A DNA stretch of 5,713 bases from an uncultured Pseudomonadota bacterium. Its GTDB lineage: Bacteria; Pseudomonadota; Gammaproteobacteria; Burkholderiales; Burkholderiaceae. Below the pieces are notes generated by a model that was not told where the DNA came from, searched no databases, and was given only the letters and a program-made list of their open reading frames with translations. Shown one piece after another: positions 1 through 5,713 of this stretch (position 1 is the first letter of the stretch; each line of letters opens with the position of its first letter). The stretch lies in NCBI GenBank assembly GCA_946480245.1, contig CAMLIZ010000218.1, positions 1 to 5,713 of the forward strand. The letters are read 5' to 3'. A program made the position numbers and the translations under genes.

Positions 1-1
1 G

Positions 2-1168
2 AGCGACGCGCAGGACGCACAGCCGGGCAAGATCCTGCACGAGACGCGTGGCGGCGAGATGGCGGCCACCGGCGAGGTGCCGTTCGGGCGCTACTACGGC
101 TCGATCGACTCGACACCGCTGTTCCTGATGCTGGGCGGGGCCTATTTCGAGCGCACCGCCGACCTGGAACTGGTGCGCTCGCTGTGGCCGCACTTCGAGC
201 GTGCGCTCGAATGGATCGACCGCTACGGCGACGCCGACGGCGACGGCTTCGTGGAGTACGCGCGCAAGACCGACCGCGGCCTGTCCAACCAGGGCTGGAA
301 GGATTCGCACGACGCCGTCTTCCATGCCGACGGCCGGCTGGCCGATGCCCCCATCGCGCTGTGCGAAGTGCAGGGCTACGTGTATGCGGCCCGCATGGCC
401 GCGGCTGCGATGGCACGCGCGCTCGGCCTGCAGCAGCGCGCGCAGGCGCTGGAGCAGCAGGCGCATGCGCTGCAGCAGCAGTTCGAGGCGGCGTTCTGGT
501 GCGACGACATCGGTACCTATGCGCTCGCGCTCGATGGGCGCAAGCAGCCGTGCCGGGTGCGCACCTCCAACGCCGGCCAGGTGCTCTACACGGGCATCGC
601 GAGTGCCGCGCATGCGCAGCGCGTGGCCGACACGCTGATGGGCGAGACCGGGTTCTCCGGCTGGGGCGTGCGCACGGTGGCATCCACGGCGTCGCGCTAC
701 AACCCGATGTCTTATCACGACGGATCGGTGTGGCCGCACGACAACTCGGTGGTGGCTGCGGGCCTGGGCCGCTACGGCCACCGCGAGCATGCGGCCCGCA
801 TCATGGGCGGGCTGTTCGACGCCTCGCTGCACTTCGACCTGCATCGCCTGCCCGAGCTCTTTTGCGGCTTCACGCGCCATGCAGGCGAGAACCCGACGCT
901 GTATCCGCAGGCCTGCTCGCCGCAGGCCTGGGCCGCGGCCGCGCCCTTGCTGTGCCTGCAGGCCTGCCTCGGGCTGGAGGTGCACGGCGCCGAGGGCCGG
1001 GTGTGCTTTCGCAATCCGGTGGTGCCGCCGTTCCTGGACCAGATCCACATCCAGGGCCTGCAATTGCCCCAGGGAAGGATGGACATTGCCGTCACCCGGC
1101 ATCGCAGCGACGTGGGCGTGCGCCTGACGCGCCGCGAGGGCGAGGTGGAACTGGTGGTGTCGATGTAG
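2..1168 (+). CDS. Amylo-alpha-1,6-glucosidase (glycogen debranching enzyme family), C-terminal part, 5' truncated by window edge
   Basis: The reading frame is open from base 2, so the true start lies upstream and the first in-window ATG (59) is internal. The visible part is 388 residues; family members of this type are usually about 700-750 aa, so about half is present. Conserved blocks, numbered from base 2, are GEVPFGRYYGSIDSTPLF just after residue 20, NQGWKDSHDAVFHADG near residues 96-111, CEVQGYVYAA near 121-130, NPMSYHDGSVWPHDNS from 234, and ELFCGF from 285 followed by CSPQAWAAAAP. These are the signature of the (alpha/alpha)6-barrel amylo-alpha-1,6-glucosidases, which cleave alpha-1,6 branch linkages in glycogen or related glucans. 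The acidic residues in the WKDS and CEVQGY blocks are plausible active-site residues, by inference. The last ~65 residues look like the small C-terminal beta domain. The gene ends in TAG. DUF4142 follows 26 bp downstream on the same strand, so cotranscription is possible. Exact substrate is not decided by sequence. Confidence 0.93.
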   Translation, partial: SDAQDAQPGKILHETRGGEMAATGEVPFGRYYGSIDSTPLFLMLGGAYFERTADLELVRSLWPHFERALEWIDRYGDADGDGFVEYARKTDRGLSNQGWKDSHDAVFHADGRLADAPIALCEVQGYVYAARMAAAAMARALGLQQRAQALEQQAHALQQQFEAAFWCDDIGTYALALDGRKQPCRVRTSNAGQVLYTGIASAAHAQRVADTLMGETGFSGWGVRTVASTASRYNPMSYHDGSVWPHDNSVVAAGLGRYGHREHAARIMGGLFDASLHFDLHRLPELFCGFTRHAGENPTLYPQACSPQAWAAAAPLLCLQACLGLEVHGAEGRVCFRNPVVPPFLDQIHIQGLQLPQGRMDIAVTRHRSDVGVRLTRREGEVELVVSM

Positions 1169-1194
1169 GCCCCCGTTCCACAGGAGAAATCGAC

Positions 1195-1806
1195 ATGCAG
1201 TACCCGTTACCCGCTTCCCGCCCTTGGCGCGCCGCCGCGCTGGCCGTCGCGCTGAGTGCGGCTGCCGCATTGCCTGCCGCCGCGTTGGCGGCCACCGCAC
1301 CTGCCTCGCCGTCCGCGTCACCGGCCGCCAGCGCCGCCGGCAACCCGCAGGCACCGGCCGACAAGGAGTTCTTCGAGAAGGCCGCAGTCGGCGGCATGAC
1401 CGAGGTGTCGCTGGGTTCGATGGCCGCCAAGCGCGCCCACGCCGCGGCCGTGCGCAGTTTCGGCCAGCGCATGGTGCGCGACCACACGACGTCCAACCAG
1501 CAGCTGGGCCAGGTCGCCAAGAGCAAGGGCTGGGAGCTGCCCACCGGCCTGGACGACGAGCACCAGCAGGTGGTCGACCGCATGAGCAAGCTCACGCCGG
1601 AGCAGTTCGACCAGGAGTACATGCAGTACATGGTGGCCGACCACAAGCAGGACATCGAGGACTTCCAGAAGGAGTCCAACGGCGGCCAGGACATCGCGCT
1701 GCGCAGCTTCGCCGCCAAGACGCTGCCCGTGCTCAAGCGCCACCTGCTGCTGGCGCAGACCACCAACACCGCGGTCAACAAGCTGCAGAGCAGCGGCAGC
1801 AAGTGA
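1195..1806 (+). CDS. DUF4142 domain-containing protein, exported
   Basis: A 203-aa protein starting at ATG 1195, chosen because CAGGAGA (1181-1187) gives a good Shine-Dalgarno site 7 nt upstream. The frame itself is open far upstream, but that part is only a shadow of the debranching gene. Residues 1-33 form a signal peptide: short polar start with Arg9/Arg12, a long Ala/Leu core, and an AxA-type end near ALAA. An Ala/Pro/Ser-rich linker runs to about residue 55. Residues 57-190 are an all-helical DUF4142 (PF13628) domain with the typical DKEFFEKAAVGGMTEVSLG opening. His97 (MVRDH), His150 (VADH) and His183 (KRH) sit at the usual helix positions of this ferritin-like family, although metal binding is not established. 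The product should act in the periplasm. The family is poorly characterised; members are common in stress-associated loci of proteobacteria. It is full length and looks intact. Confidence 0.93.
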   Translation: MQYPLPASRPWRAAALAVALSAAAALPAAALAATAPASPSASPAASAAGNPQAPADKEFFEKAAVGGMTEVSLGSMAAKRAHAAAVRSFGQRMVRDHTTSNQQLGQVAKSKGWELPTGLDDEHQQVVDRMSKLTPEQFDQEYMQYMVADHKQDIEDFQKESNGGQDIALRSFAAKTLPVLKRHLLLAQTTNTAVNKLQSSGSK

Positions 1807-1821
1807 GGGGCGGCCGACGCG

Positions 1822-2097
1822 CTATGGCGCGCCCAGCGCAATCGTCGCAAGCTGCGTGTCCATGTACTCCGTCAGCTCGCGCACCTGACCGTCCTGCCAG
1901 CGACACACGAAGCAGTAGCTGTTGTCGTAGCGCTGCCCGGCCTTGGTGGCCACGTTGCCGCGCGCCTGCACCACCCCGAAGTCTCCCTCCGCAATGAGGC
2001 GCTGGGCCTGGCTGGTGTGGCTCCGGTGCGGGCCGCGAGCGTGCCGATGGTCAGGGGCGTGTTGATGGTGCGCTCTCGATGTGTCCGGATTGGACAT
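1822..2097 (-). pseudogene. Remnant of an NTF2/SnoaL-like (nuclear transport factor 2 family) protein, N-terminal half missing
   Basis: The minus-strand frame ending in TAG at 1822-1824 encodes AQRLIAEGDFGVVQARGN, then YDNSYCFVCRWQDGQVRE, then LTEYMDTQLATIALGAP. This is the recognisable second half of a SnoaL-like/NTF2-fold protein (the family is usually ~130 aa). The recognisable homology starts near base 2020. Upstream of that the frame reads a His/Arg/Pro-rich stretch unlike any NTF2 N-terminus, and the DUF3618 gene begins only ~95 bases further on, so there is no room for the missing half. Possible starts are ATG 2097 or GTG 2109; neither has a Shine-Dalgarno site, and both lie in the hairpin at 2068-2109. 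I therefore call it a decayed gene. An expressed short ORF of 91-95 aa cannot be ruled out. Its 3' end is 15 bp from the convergent stop of the DUF4142 gene. Intact relatives bind small hydrophobic ligands or act as isomerases, but no function is assignable here. Confidence 0.6.
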
Positions 2098-2109
2098 GCG
2101 AGAGCGCAC
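2068..2109 (-). terminator. Strong hairpin after the DUF3618 gene, possible terminator without U-tract
   Basis: GTGCGCTCTCG (2068-2078) pairs perfectly with CGAGAGCGCAC (2099-2109), giving 11 bp. A small internal loop (ATG opposite TG) follows, then TGTCC (2082-2086) pairs with GGACA (2092-2096) around a 5-nt loop GGATT. It begins 6 nt past the TGA of the DUF3618 gene (2116-2118), which is the position expected for the end of the minus-strand operon. There is no run of T on either side, so it is not a classical intrinsic terminator. It could instead stabilise the mRNA 3' end or be a protein-binding palindrome. Confidence 0.45.
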
Positions 2110-2115
2110 TCGAAG

Positions 2116-2730
2116 TCAAGCGCCGCCGCCTGCGCTGCGCGCCGCTTCGCCGTCGGCACCGGCGCCGGCGCGTGCGCCGCGCTGAGCCTCGTCGAGCAGG
2201 CCGTCGCGCGTGTCGCCCATCAGCCGGTCCTCGGTGCGGGTGCCGGGCAGCATGGCCGCCACCACGCCGCCCAGCGCCAGGCCCAGGCCGCCCAGCACCA
2301 TCGGGTGGCGGTCGAACAGCTCGAGCGCGCTGTCGCGGGCGTCCTGAGCCCGATCGATCGAGCGCTGCGTCAGATCGGCGGCGCGCTCCTTCACGTCGCG
2401 CGCCCGGTCGGCCACCTGCGAGGCGGTGTCGCGCAGCGTGCTGCGGTCGCGGGGGGCGGCTGCGCTGCGGCTCTGGCCGCCCATCATCAGCCAGGCCAGG
2501 CCCACGCCCACCAGGGCCACCGGCATCGGGTTGTCGCGTACCGAGCGGCCCAGGTTGCTGCCGAAATCACCCGCCCCGCTGGAGCGCAGGTAGGCCAGGC
2601 CCTGGTCGAGCAGCTGCCCGGGTGACATCCTGCTTTGCAGCTCGTCAATGGTGGCGCTCATCTCGTTGCGCGTGCGGGCGATGTCGTGCTCGATCTCTTC
2701 AGGGGTGCGGTTGTCGGTGTCGGTGCTCAT
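2116..2730 (-). CDS. DUF3618 domain-containing membrane protein
   Basis: A 204-aa protein starting at ATG 2728-2730, with AGGAG 8 nt upstream. The frame remains open further upstream, but that part overlaps the holin-like gene. Residues 9-57 match the DUF3618 (PF12277) signature: RTPEEIEHDIARTRNEMSAT, then IDELQSRMSPGQLLDQ. A hydrophobic span follows at about 69-84 (MPVALVGVGLAWLMMG), then a long charged, probably amphipathic or coiled-coil helix at 99-140, then a second span at about 143-162 (HPMVLGGLGLALGG...). The tail is LPGTRTEDRLMGDTRDGLL and a Gly/Ala-rich end. The likely location is the inner membrane. It is the last gene of the three-gene operon: its ATG overlaps the holin-like stop codon as ATGA, suggesting translational coupling. 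DUF3618 proteins regularly sit beside holin_3_6 proteins in proteobacteria; their molecular role is unknown. Confidence 0.93.
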   Translation of the reverse strand: MSTDTDNRTPEEIEHDIARTRNEMSATIDELQSRMSPGQLLDQGLAYLRSSGAGDFGSNLGRSVRDNPMPVALVGVGLAWLMMGGQSRSAAAPRDRSTLRDTASQVADRARDVKERAADLTQRSIDRAQDARDSALELFDRHPMVLGGLGLALGGVVAAMLPGTRTEDRLMGDTRDGLLDEAQRGARAGAGADGEAARSAGGGA

Positions 2731-3155
2731 CGGAACTTCTCCTGCGCGGTCAGCTTGTCCTGCCTCAGGGAGGCCATGGTGCGGTGGGGCTTGAGCTTGT
2801 CGGCTTCCAGCTTGGTGCTGCCGCCTTTCAACATGCCCCAGCCGATCAGCAGCGCCACGCCGCCCACGATCAGCGGCGCCAGCCAGTTGGCAAAGTCCGC
2901 CGGCAGCCATTCGGCCAGCAGGTTGGCGATGGCGATCAGCAGCACCACGAAGCCGCCCATGGCCACCACCGCACCGCCGGCCATGGCCTTCACGCCGTTC
3001 TGCGCGCTCGTCACCTTCTCGGAGACTTCGGCGCGCGCCAGCGCCACCTCCTGGCGCACCAGGTCGATGGTTTCGCGGCTCAGATCGCCCAGCAGCTCGG
3101 GCAGCGATCGGTCGTGGCGTGTGTGGGGTCGTTCGTCGATTCGTTCAGTGGGCAT
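2727..3155 (-). CDS. Phage holin family protein (Holin_3_6, YqjE-like)
   Basis: A 142-aa protein starting at ATG 3153-3155. AAGGAGA lies about 6 nt upstream and is embedded in the end of the preceding gene. Residues 17-48 form the amphipathic helix typical of PF07332 (formerly DUF1469): SLPELLGDLSRETIDLVRQE, then VALARAEVSEK. Two membrane spans follow at about 57-80 and 90-110, then the conserved cytoplasmic tail LKPHRTMASLRQDK. Despite the family name there is no phage context here. Chromosomal members such as E. coli YqjE are inner-membrane proteins in stationary-phase clusters, and I infer the same here. The start overlaps the upstream 161-aa gene by 11 nt, and the stop overlaps the next start by 4 nt, so the three genes are very probably cotranscribed and translationally coupled. 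The gene symbol yqjE would be plausible only by family analogy. Confidence 0.92.
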   Translation of the reverse strand: MPTERIDERPHTRHDRSLPELLGDLSRETIDLVRQEVALARAEVSEKVTSAQNGVKAMAGGAVVAMGGFVVLLIAIANLLAEWLPADFANWLAPLIVGGVALLIGWGMLKGGSTKLEADKLKPHRTMASLRQDKLTAQEKFR

Positions 3156-3630
3156 AGCGTTCTCCTTGCATGGGGGGTTCGTCTTGCAGCACGGGCAACT
3201 CGTGCGCGCGGCCATCAGCGTGGCCATTGCCCGCTTGGCTGCGCTCGGGCTGCTGCGAGCTCTTCATGAAGCGCGCCAGCAGGAAGCCGGCGATCAGCGT
3301 GCCGGCGAAGAAGGTGCCGGGCGAGCGACGCGCGTAGTCGCTCGCATCGCGCATCAGCGTGGGCACGTCCTTGCGGCGCAGCTGCTCGCCCAGTTCGCGC
3401 AACTGCTGGCCCGCGGTGCCGGCCAGATGCACCACGGTGGCTTCCTCGTTCTGCTGCATCTCGTCGGCCACGCGGCACAGCGCGTCGCCCACCACCTGCA
3501 GCTCGTCGGCAGCGGCGTTTTTCTGCCGTTTGGCGAAGTTGCGGCCTTGCGCGGCCACGGTGGCCGCCGCTTCGCCGGCCTGCCGCTGCAGGCCTTGCGT
3601 GGCCATGTCGGGATCGTTCGTCGGTGTCAT
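3145..3630 (-). CDS. Single-span helical membrane protein, first gene of the holin_3_6/DUF3618 operon
   Basis: A 161-aa protein starting at ATG 3628-3630, with AGGAG 6 nt upstream. Residues 10-100 are charged, Ala/Gln-rich and predicted helical, without an N-terminal signal peptide (AAATVAAQGRNFAKRQKNAA, then a long helix ending TLMRDASDYA). One membrane span follows at about 104-121, in the motif YARRSPGTFFAGTLIAGFLL, then ARFMKSS. The tail of about 40 residues is polar and Gly/Pro-containing. This layout (long cytoplasmic helix, then RRxPxxFxxGxxxxGFxxxRFxKSS) is recurrent in small proteobacterial proteins next to holin_3_6 and DUF3618 genes. It recalls the DUF883/YqjD ribosome-associated membrane proteins and rhizobial 'nutrient deprivation-induced' proteins, but I cannot assign a named family from sequence alone. 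The end overlaps the next gene by 11 nt and supplies that gene's Shine-Dalgarno site. A promoter for all three genes is expected upstream of 3630. Confidence 0.85.
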   Translation of the reverse strand: MTPTNDPDMATQGLQRQAGEAAATVAAQGRNFAKRQKNAAADELQVVGDALCRVADEMQQNEEATVVHLAGTAGQQLRELGEQLRRKDVPTLMRDASDYARRSPGTFFAGTLIAGFLLARFMKSSQQPERSQAGNGHADGRAHELPVLQDEPPMQGERYAH

Positions 3631-3701
3631 CGGCTGCTCCTGTGTCAGTGGGTTCAGGCAGAAGACCGGCAAGCGCCATTCCCCTCGGTGAAAATGCCCG
3701 G
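3631..3701. promoter_or_regulatory. Divergent intergenic region between the membrane-protein operon and the SNF2 helicase
   Basis: This 71-bp gap separates two genes that point away from each other, so it should carry or border the promoter of the minus-strand operon and probably that of the helicase. It contains the operon's AGGAG Shine-Dalgarno site (3637-3641 on the minus strand). I see no confident -35/-10 pair or operator palindrome. The assignment rests on position only, and either promoter could lie inside the opposing gene. Confidence 0.35.
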
Positions 3702-5713
3702 ATGCCTTCCGACGTGCCGGCACCCGGCCGCTTTCAACCCCGCCTCGTGCTGCAGACGCTGACCCGCGGCGATGGCCTGCTCGGCATGCGCGCGGCCCCC
3801 GGCTTCGGCCCGCGCAGCGCGCAACTCACGGTGGCGCAGGCCACCTGGACCTACCGCACCGACAGCGGCCTGGGCTGGGACACGCCGGCGCCCACGCGCG
3901 TGCTCAACACGCGCCCCAAGCCCACAGAGCTGCTGCGTGGCGCCTGGAACGAGCGCGTGCTGCTGCAGCGCGACCTGCCCGCCGAAGCGGACGCGCGCGA
4001 CGCGCTGTGGGCTTCGGGCCTGCGCCCGCTGCCACCCGAGGCGCTGCAATGGCGCCGGCCCGATGCCAGCGTGGGCCACGAGCTGCTGTGGAGCCTGCCG
4101 GAGGAAGGGCAGTGGGGCGACTACTGGGCCGAGCAGATACCGCGCCTGCAGGCGGCCGGCTGGTCCATCGTCGTGCGGCCGGGGTTTGCGCACCAGAGCG
4201 TGCCGGTGCAGGCCTGGCGCCTGGTGGTGGATGCCACCGGTGCCGACGAAACCGGGCGCGAGCTGGCGGCGCTGTCGCCGCGCGGGCAGGCGCTGGCGGC
4301 GCTACGCCAGCCGCATCGCGAGGGCTCATGGCTGCTCAGCCTGGGCGTGGAGGTGGAGGGCCAGACGCTGGACCTCGTGCCGTTGCTGGCCGACCTGCTG
4401 AAGCGTGATGCGCGCTGGCTGAAGGCGCACGAGCTGGCCGCGATCTCCGACGACGAGATCGTCACGCTGCGCGCACCGGGCGGGCGCCGCATCGAGGCAC
4501 CGGCCGCGCCGTTGAAGGCGATCGTCGGCGCGATGGTGGATTTGCTCACCGACCCGCAGCGCGAGGTGGGCGCCGGCGGGCCGGTGCAGTTGTCCACGCT
4601 GGACGCGCATCGGCTCGAAGCCTTGCGCGACGGGCTGGCCGACACGATGCGCCAGCGCGCAGGCGCGCACGGCGCCTGGCAGCTGCAGGGCGAGGCGGGC
4701 CTGAACCGGCTGGCGCAGCGGCTGCGCGATGCCGGCACGCCGCCCGATGTGCCGCCACCGCCCGGGCTGGGCCTTGAGCTGCGCGGCTACCAGCGGCAGG
4801 GGCTGGCGTGGCTGCAGTACCTGCGTGCGCAGCACTTGGGCGGCGTGCTGGCCGACGACATGGGCCTGGGCAAGACCGCGCAGGTGCTGGCGCATCTGCT
4901 GGTCGAGCAGCAGTCCGGGCGGCTGCGGCAGCCGGCGCTGGTGGTGCTGCCCACCTCGTTGATCGCCAACTGGCAGGCCGAGGCCGCGCGCATCGCACCC
5001 AGCCTGCGCGTGCTCACCTTGCACGGCAGCGGGCGCGAGCGCGATTTCGAGCGCATCCCGGAGCACGACGTGGTGTTCACCACCTACCCGCTGCTGTGGC
5101 GCGACATCGACGCGCTGAAGCGCCAGCCCTGGCACCTGCTGATCCTCGATGAGGCGCAGCTCGTGAAGAACGCCACCAGCCGCGCCGCCAGTGCGCTGCG
5201 CAAGCTGCGCGCCGAGCATCGCCTGTGCGTCACCGGCACGCCACTGGAGAACCACCTGGGCGAGCTGTGGGCGCACTTCGACTTCCTGATGCCCGGCTTC
5301 CTCGGTGACTCGCGCAGCTTTGCGCGCCTGTGGCGCCGCCCGATCGAGGACAACGGCGAGACCTTGCGCGCGCAGCTGCTGGCGCAGCGCGTGCGGCCCT
5401 TCATCCTGCGCCGCCGCAAGGCCGACGTGGCGGCCGAGCTGCCGCCCAAGACCGAGGTGCTGCGTCGCGTGCCTTTGGAAGGGCAGCAGCGCGCGCTGTA
5501 CGAAAGCGTGCGCCTGGCCGCCGACGAGCGCGTGCGCCGCGTGCTGCAGCGCCAGAGCTTCGGCGGTTCGCAGATCGCGATCCTCGATGCGCTGCTCAAG
5601 CTGCGCCAGGTGTGCTGCGACCCGCGCCTGGTCAAGGGCCACGCCACGCCGCCCGACATGGAGCGCGCCAAGATGAGCCTGCTGCTGGAGATGCTGCCCG
5701 AGCTGGTGGACGA
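3702..5713 (+). CDS. SNF2-family DEAD/DEAH-box helicase (ATPase), 3' truncated by window edge
   Basis: The frame runs open from ATG 3702 to the window end (670 codons plus 2 bases, no stop). Residues 1 to ~355 are the variable N-terminal region of bacterial SNF2 proteins (FQPRLVLQTL, WLLSLGVEVEGQTLDLVPLL, LKAIVGAMVDLL). The ATPase N-lobe follows: Q-motif GYQRQG 362-367, Walker A DDMGLGKT 385-392, motif Ia LVVLPTSLIANW, motif II LILDEAQ with DEAQ at 483-486, and motif III VTGTPLEN at 510-517. Then come RPFILRRRK 565-573 and LLKLRQVCCDPRL around 631-643, both typical of the link to the second lobe. Motifs IV-VI lie beyond the edge; family members are about 900-1100 aa. The protein should be a cytoplasmic ATP-dependent nucleic-acid translocase or remodeller. 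Its substrate is not known, and the E. coli RapA-like transcription role is only one option. The start has no good Shine-Dalgarno site; in-frame GTG 3714 is an alternative but also lacks one. The start is supported mainly by family-like N-terminal sequence. Confidence 0.92.
   Translation, partial: MPSDVPAPGRFQPRLVLQTLTRGDGLLGMRAAPGFGPRSAQLTVAQATWTYRTDSGLGWDTPAPTRVLNTRPKPTELLRGAWNERVLLQRDLPAEADARDALWASGLRPLPPEALQWRRPDASVGHELLWSLPEEGQWGDYWAEQIPRLQAAGWSIVVRPGFAHQSVPVQAWRLVVDATGADETGRELAALSPRGQALAALRQPHREGSWLLSLGVEVEGQTLDLVPLLADLLKRDARWLKAHELAAISDDEIVTLRAPGGRRIEAPAAPLKAIVGAMVDLLTDPQREVGAGGPVQLSTLDAHRLEALRDGLADTMRQRAGAHGAWQLQGEAGLNRLAQRLRDAGTPPDVPPPPGLGLELRGYQRQGLAWLQYLRAQHLGGVLADDMGLGKTAQVLAHLLVEQQSGRLRQPALVVLPTSLIANWQAEAARIAPSLRVLTLHGSGRERDFERIPEHDVVFTTYPLLWRDIDALKRQPWHLLILDEAQLVKNATSRAASALRKLRAEHRLCVTGTPLENHLGELWAHFDFLMPGFLGDSRSFARLWRRPIEDNGETLRAQLLAQRVRPFILRRRKADVAAELPPKTEVLRRVPLEGQQRALYESVRLAADERVRRVLQRQSFGGSQIAILDALLKLRQVCCDPRLVKGHATPPDMERAKMSLLLEMLPELVD

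Noticed and set aside
907..968. Repeated GCAGGCCTG motifs in the debranching gene
   Set aside because: They encode Gln/Ala/Cys in conserved protein segments (PQACSPQAW, LQACLGL); this is codon use, not a repeat element.
184..1194. A long plus-strand frame through the debranching gene that continues in frame into DUF4142, giving an apparent 540-aa fusion
   Set aside because: The upstream part is Arg/Ala/Gly-rich shadow translation of the debranching gene. The DUF4142 part has its own ATG, Shine-Dalgarno site and signal peptide at 1195.
1816..1833. Small inverted repeat CGCGC-TATG-GCGCG between the convergent DUF4142 and NTF2-remnant ends as a bidirectional terminator
   Set aside because: The stem is only 5 bp, with no T-tract, within very GC-rich DNA; it is likely chance.
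2727..3155. Holin-family gene as evidence of a prophage or lysis cassette
   Set aside because: There is no endolysin, spanin, integrase or structural phage gene nearby. Holin_3_6/DUF3618 pairs are ordinary chromosomal genes in proteobacteria.
2079..3269. Long plus-strand ORFs opposite the membrane operon (up to 396 aa)
   Set aside because: The Arg/Cys/Pro-rich translations show no domain. The minus-strand genes have recognised families, overlapping start/stop codons and good ribosome binding sites.
4326..5642. A 438-aa open frame antisense to the helicase
   Set aside because: Its composition (Gln/Ala/Arg/His-rich, low complexity) and the clear SNF2 motifs on the opposite strand show it is a GC-rich shadow.
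3702..5713. SNF2 helicase as part of a phage-defence system such as DISARM
   Set aside because: No methyltransferase, nuclease, PLD or DUF1998 partner is visible in the window, and the upstream neighbours are membrane housekeeping genes. The downstream side is not visible, so this cannot be pursued here.

Overview
The window is GC-rich throughout (roughly 70%). Third codon positions are almost all G or C, and wrong-frame and antisense ORFs stay open for hundreds of codons. Together with the protein families seen (bacterial amylo-alpha-1,6-glucosidase, DUF4142, a holin_3_6/DUF3618 membrane cluster, a SNF2-type helicase), this suggests a betaproteobacterium of the order Burkholderiales. That placement is an inference from composition and gene content; there is no rRNA or other marker here to prove it.

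Layout. Bases 2-1168 (+) hold the C-terminal half of a glycogen-debranching-type amylo-alpha-1,6-glucosidase, cut by the left window edge. A 26-bp gap follows, then a complete exported DUF4142 protein (1195-1806, +). Facing it on the minus strand is a broken gene (1822-2097) that keeps only the C-terminal half of an NTF2/SnoaL-like protein. A strong 42-nt hairpin (2068-2109) lies just upstream of that remnant and just after the stop of the next minus-strand gene.

Bases 2116-3630 (-) are a tight three-gene operon of small membrane proteins. In transcription order these are a 161-aa single-span helical protein (3145-3630), a phage-holin-3_6/YqjE-like protein (2727-3155) and a DUF3618 protein (2116-2730). 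The stop of each of the first two genes overlaps the start of the next, and all three have good Shine-Dalgarno sites. The set resembles the E. coli yqjD-yqjE type of stationary-phase membrane cluster.

A 71-bp divergent gap separates this operon from a SNF2-family DEAD/DEAH helicase (3702 to beyond 5713, +). It has a complete ATPase N-lobe and is cut by the right edge before the helicase C-terminal lobe.

Taken together the genes look like ordinary chromosomal housekeeping and stress content: carbohydrate reserve breakdown, an envelope or periplasmic stress protein, inner-membrane stationary-phase proteins, and a nucleic-acid-dependent ATPase. I see no transposase, integrase, tRNA, rRNA or CRISPR array. 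I found no convincing novel defence or mobile system. The most unusual spot is the 2.0-2.1 kb scar, with its gene remnant and hairpin.
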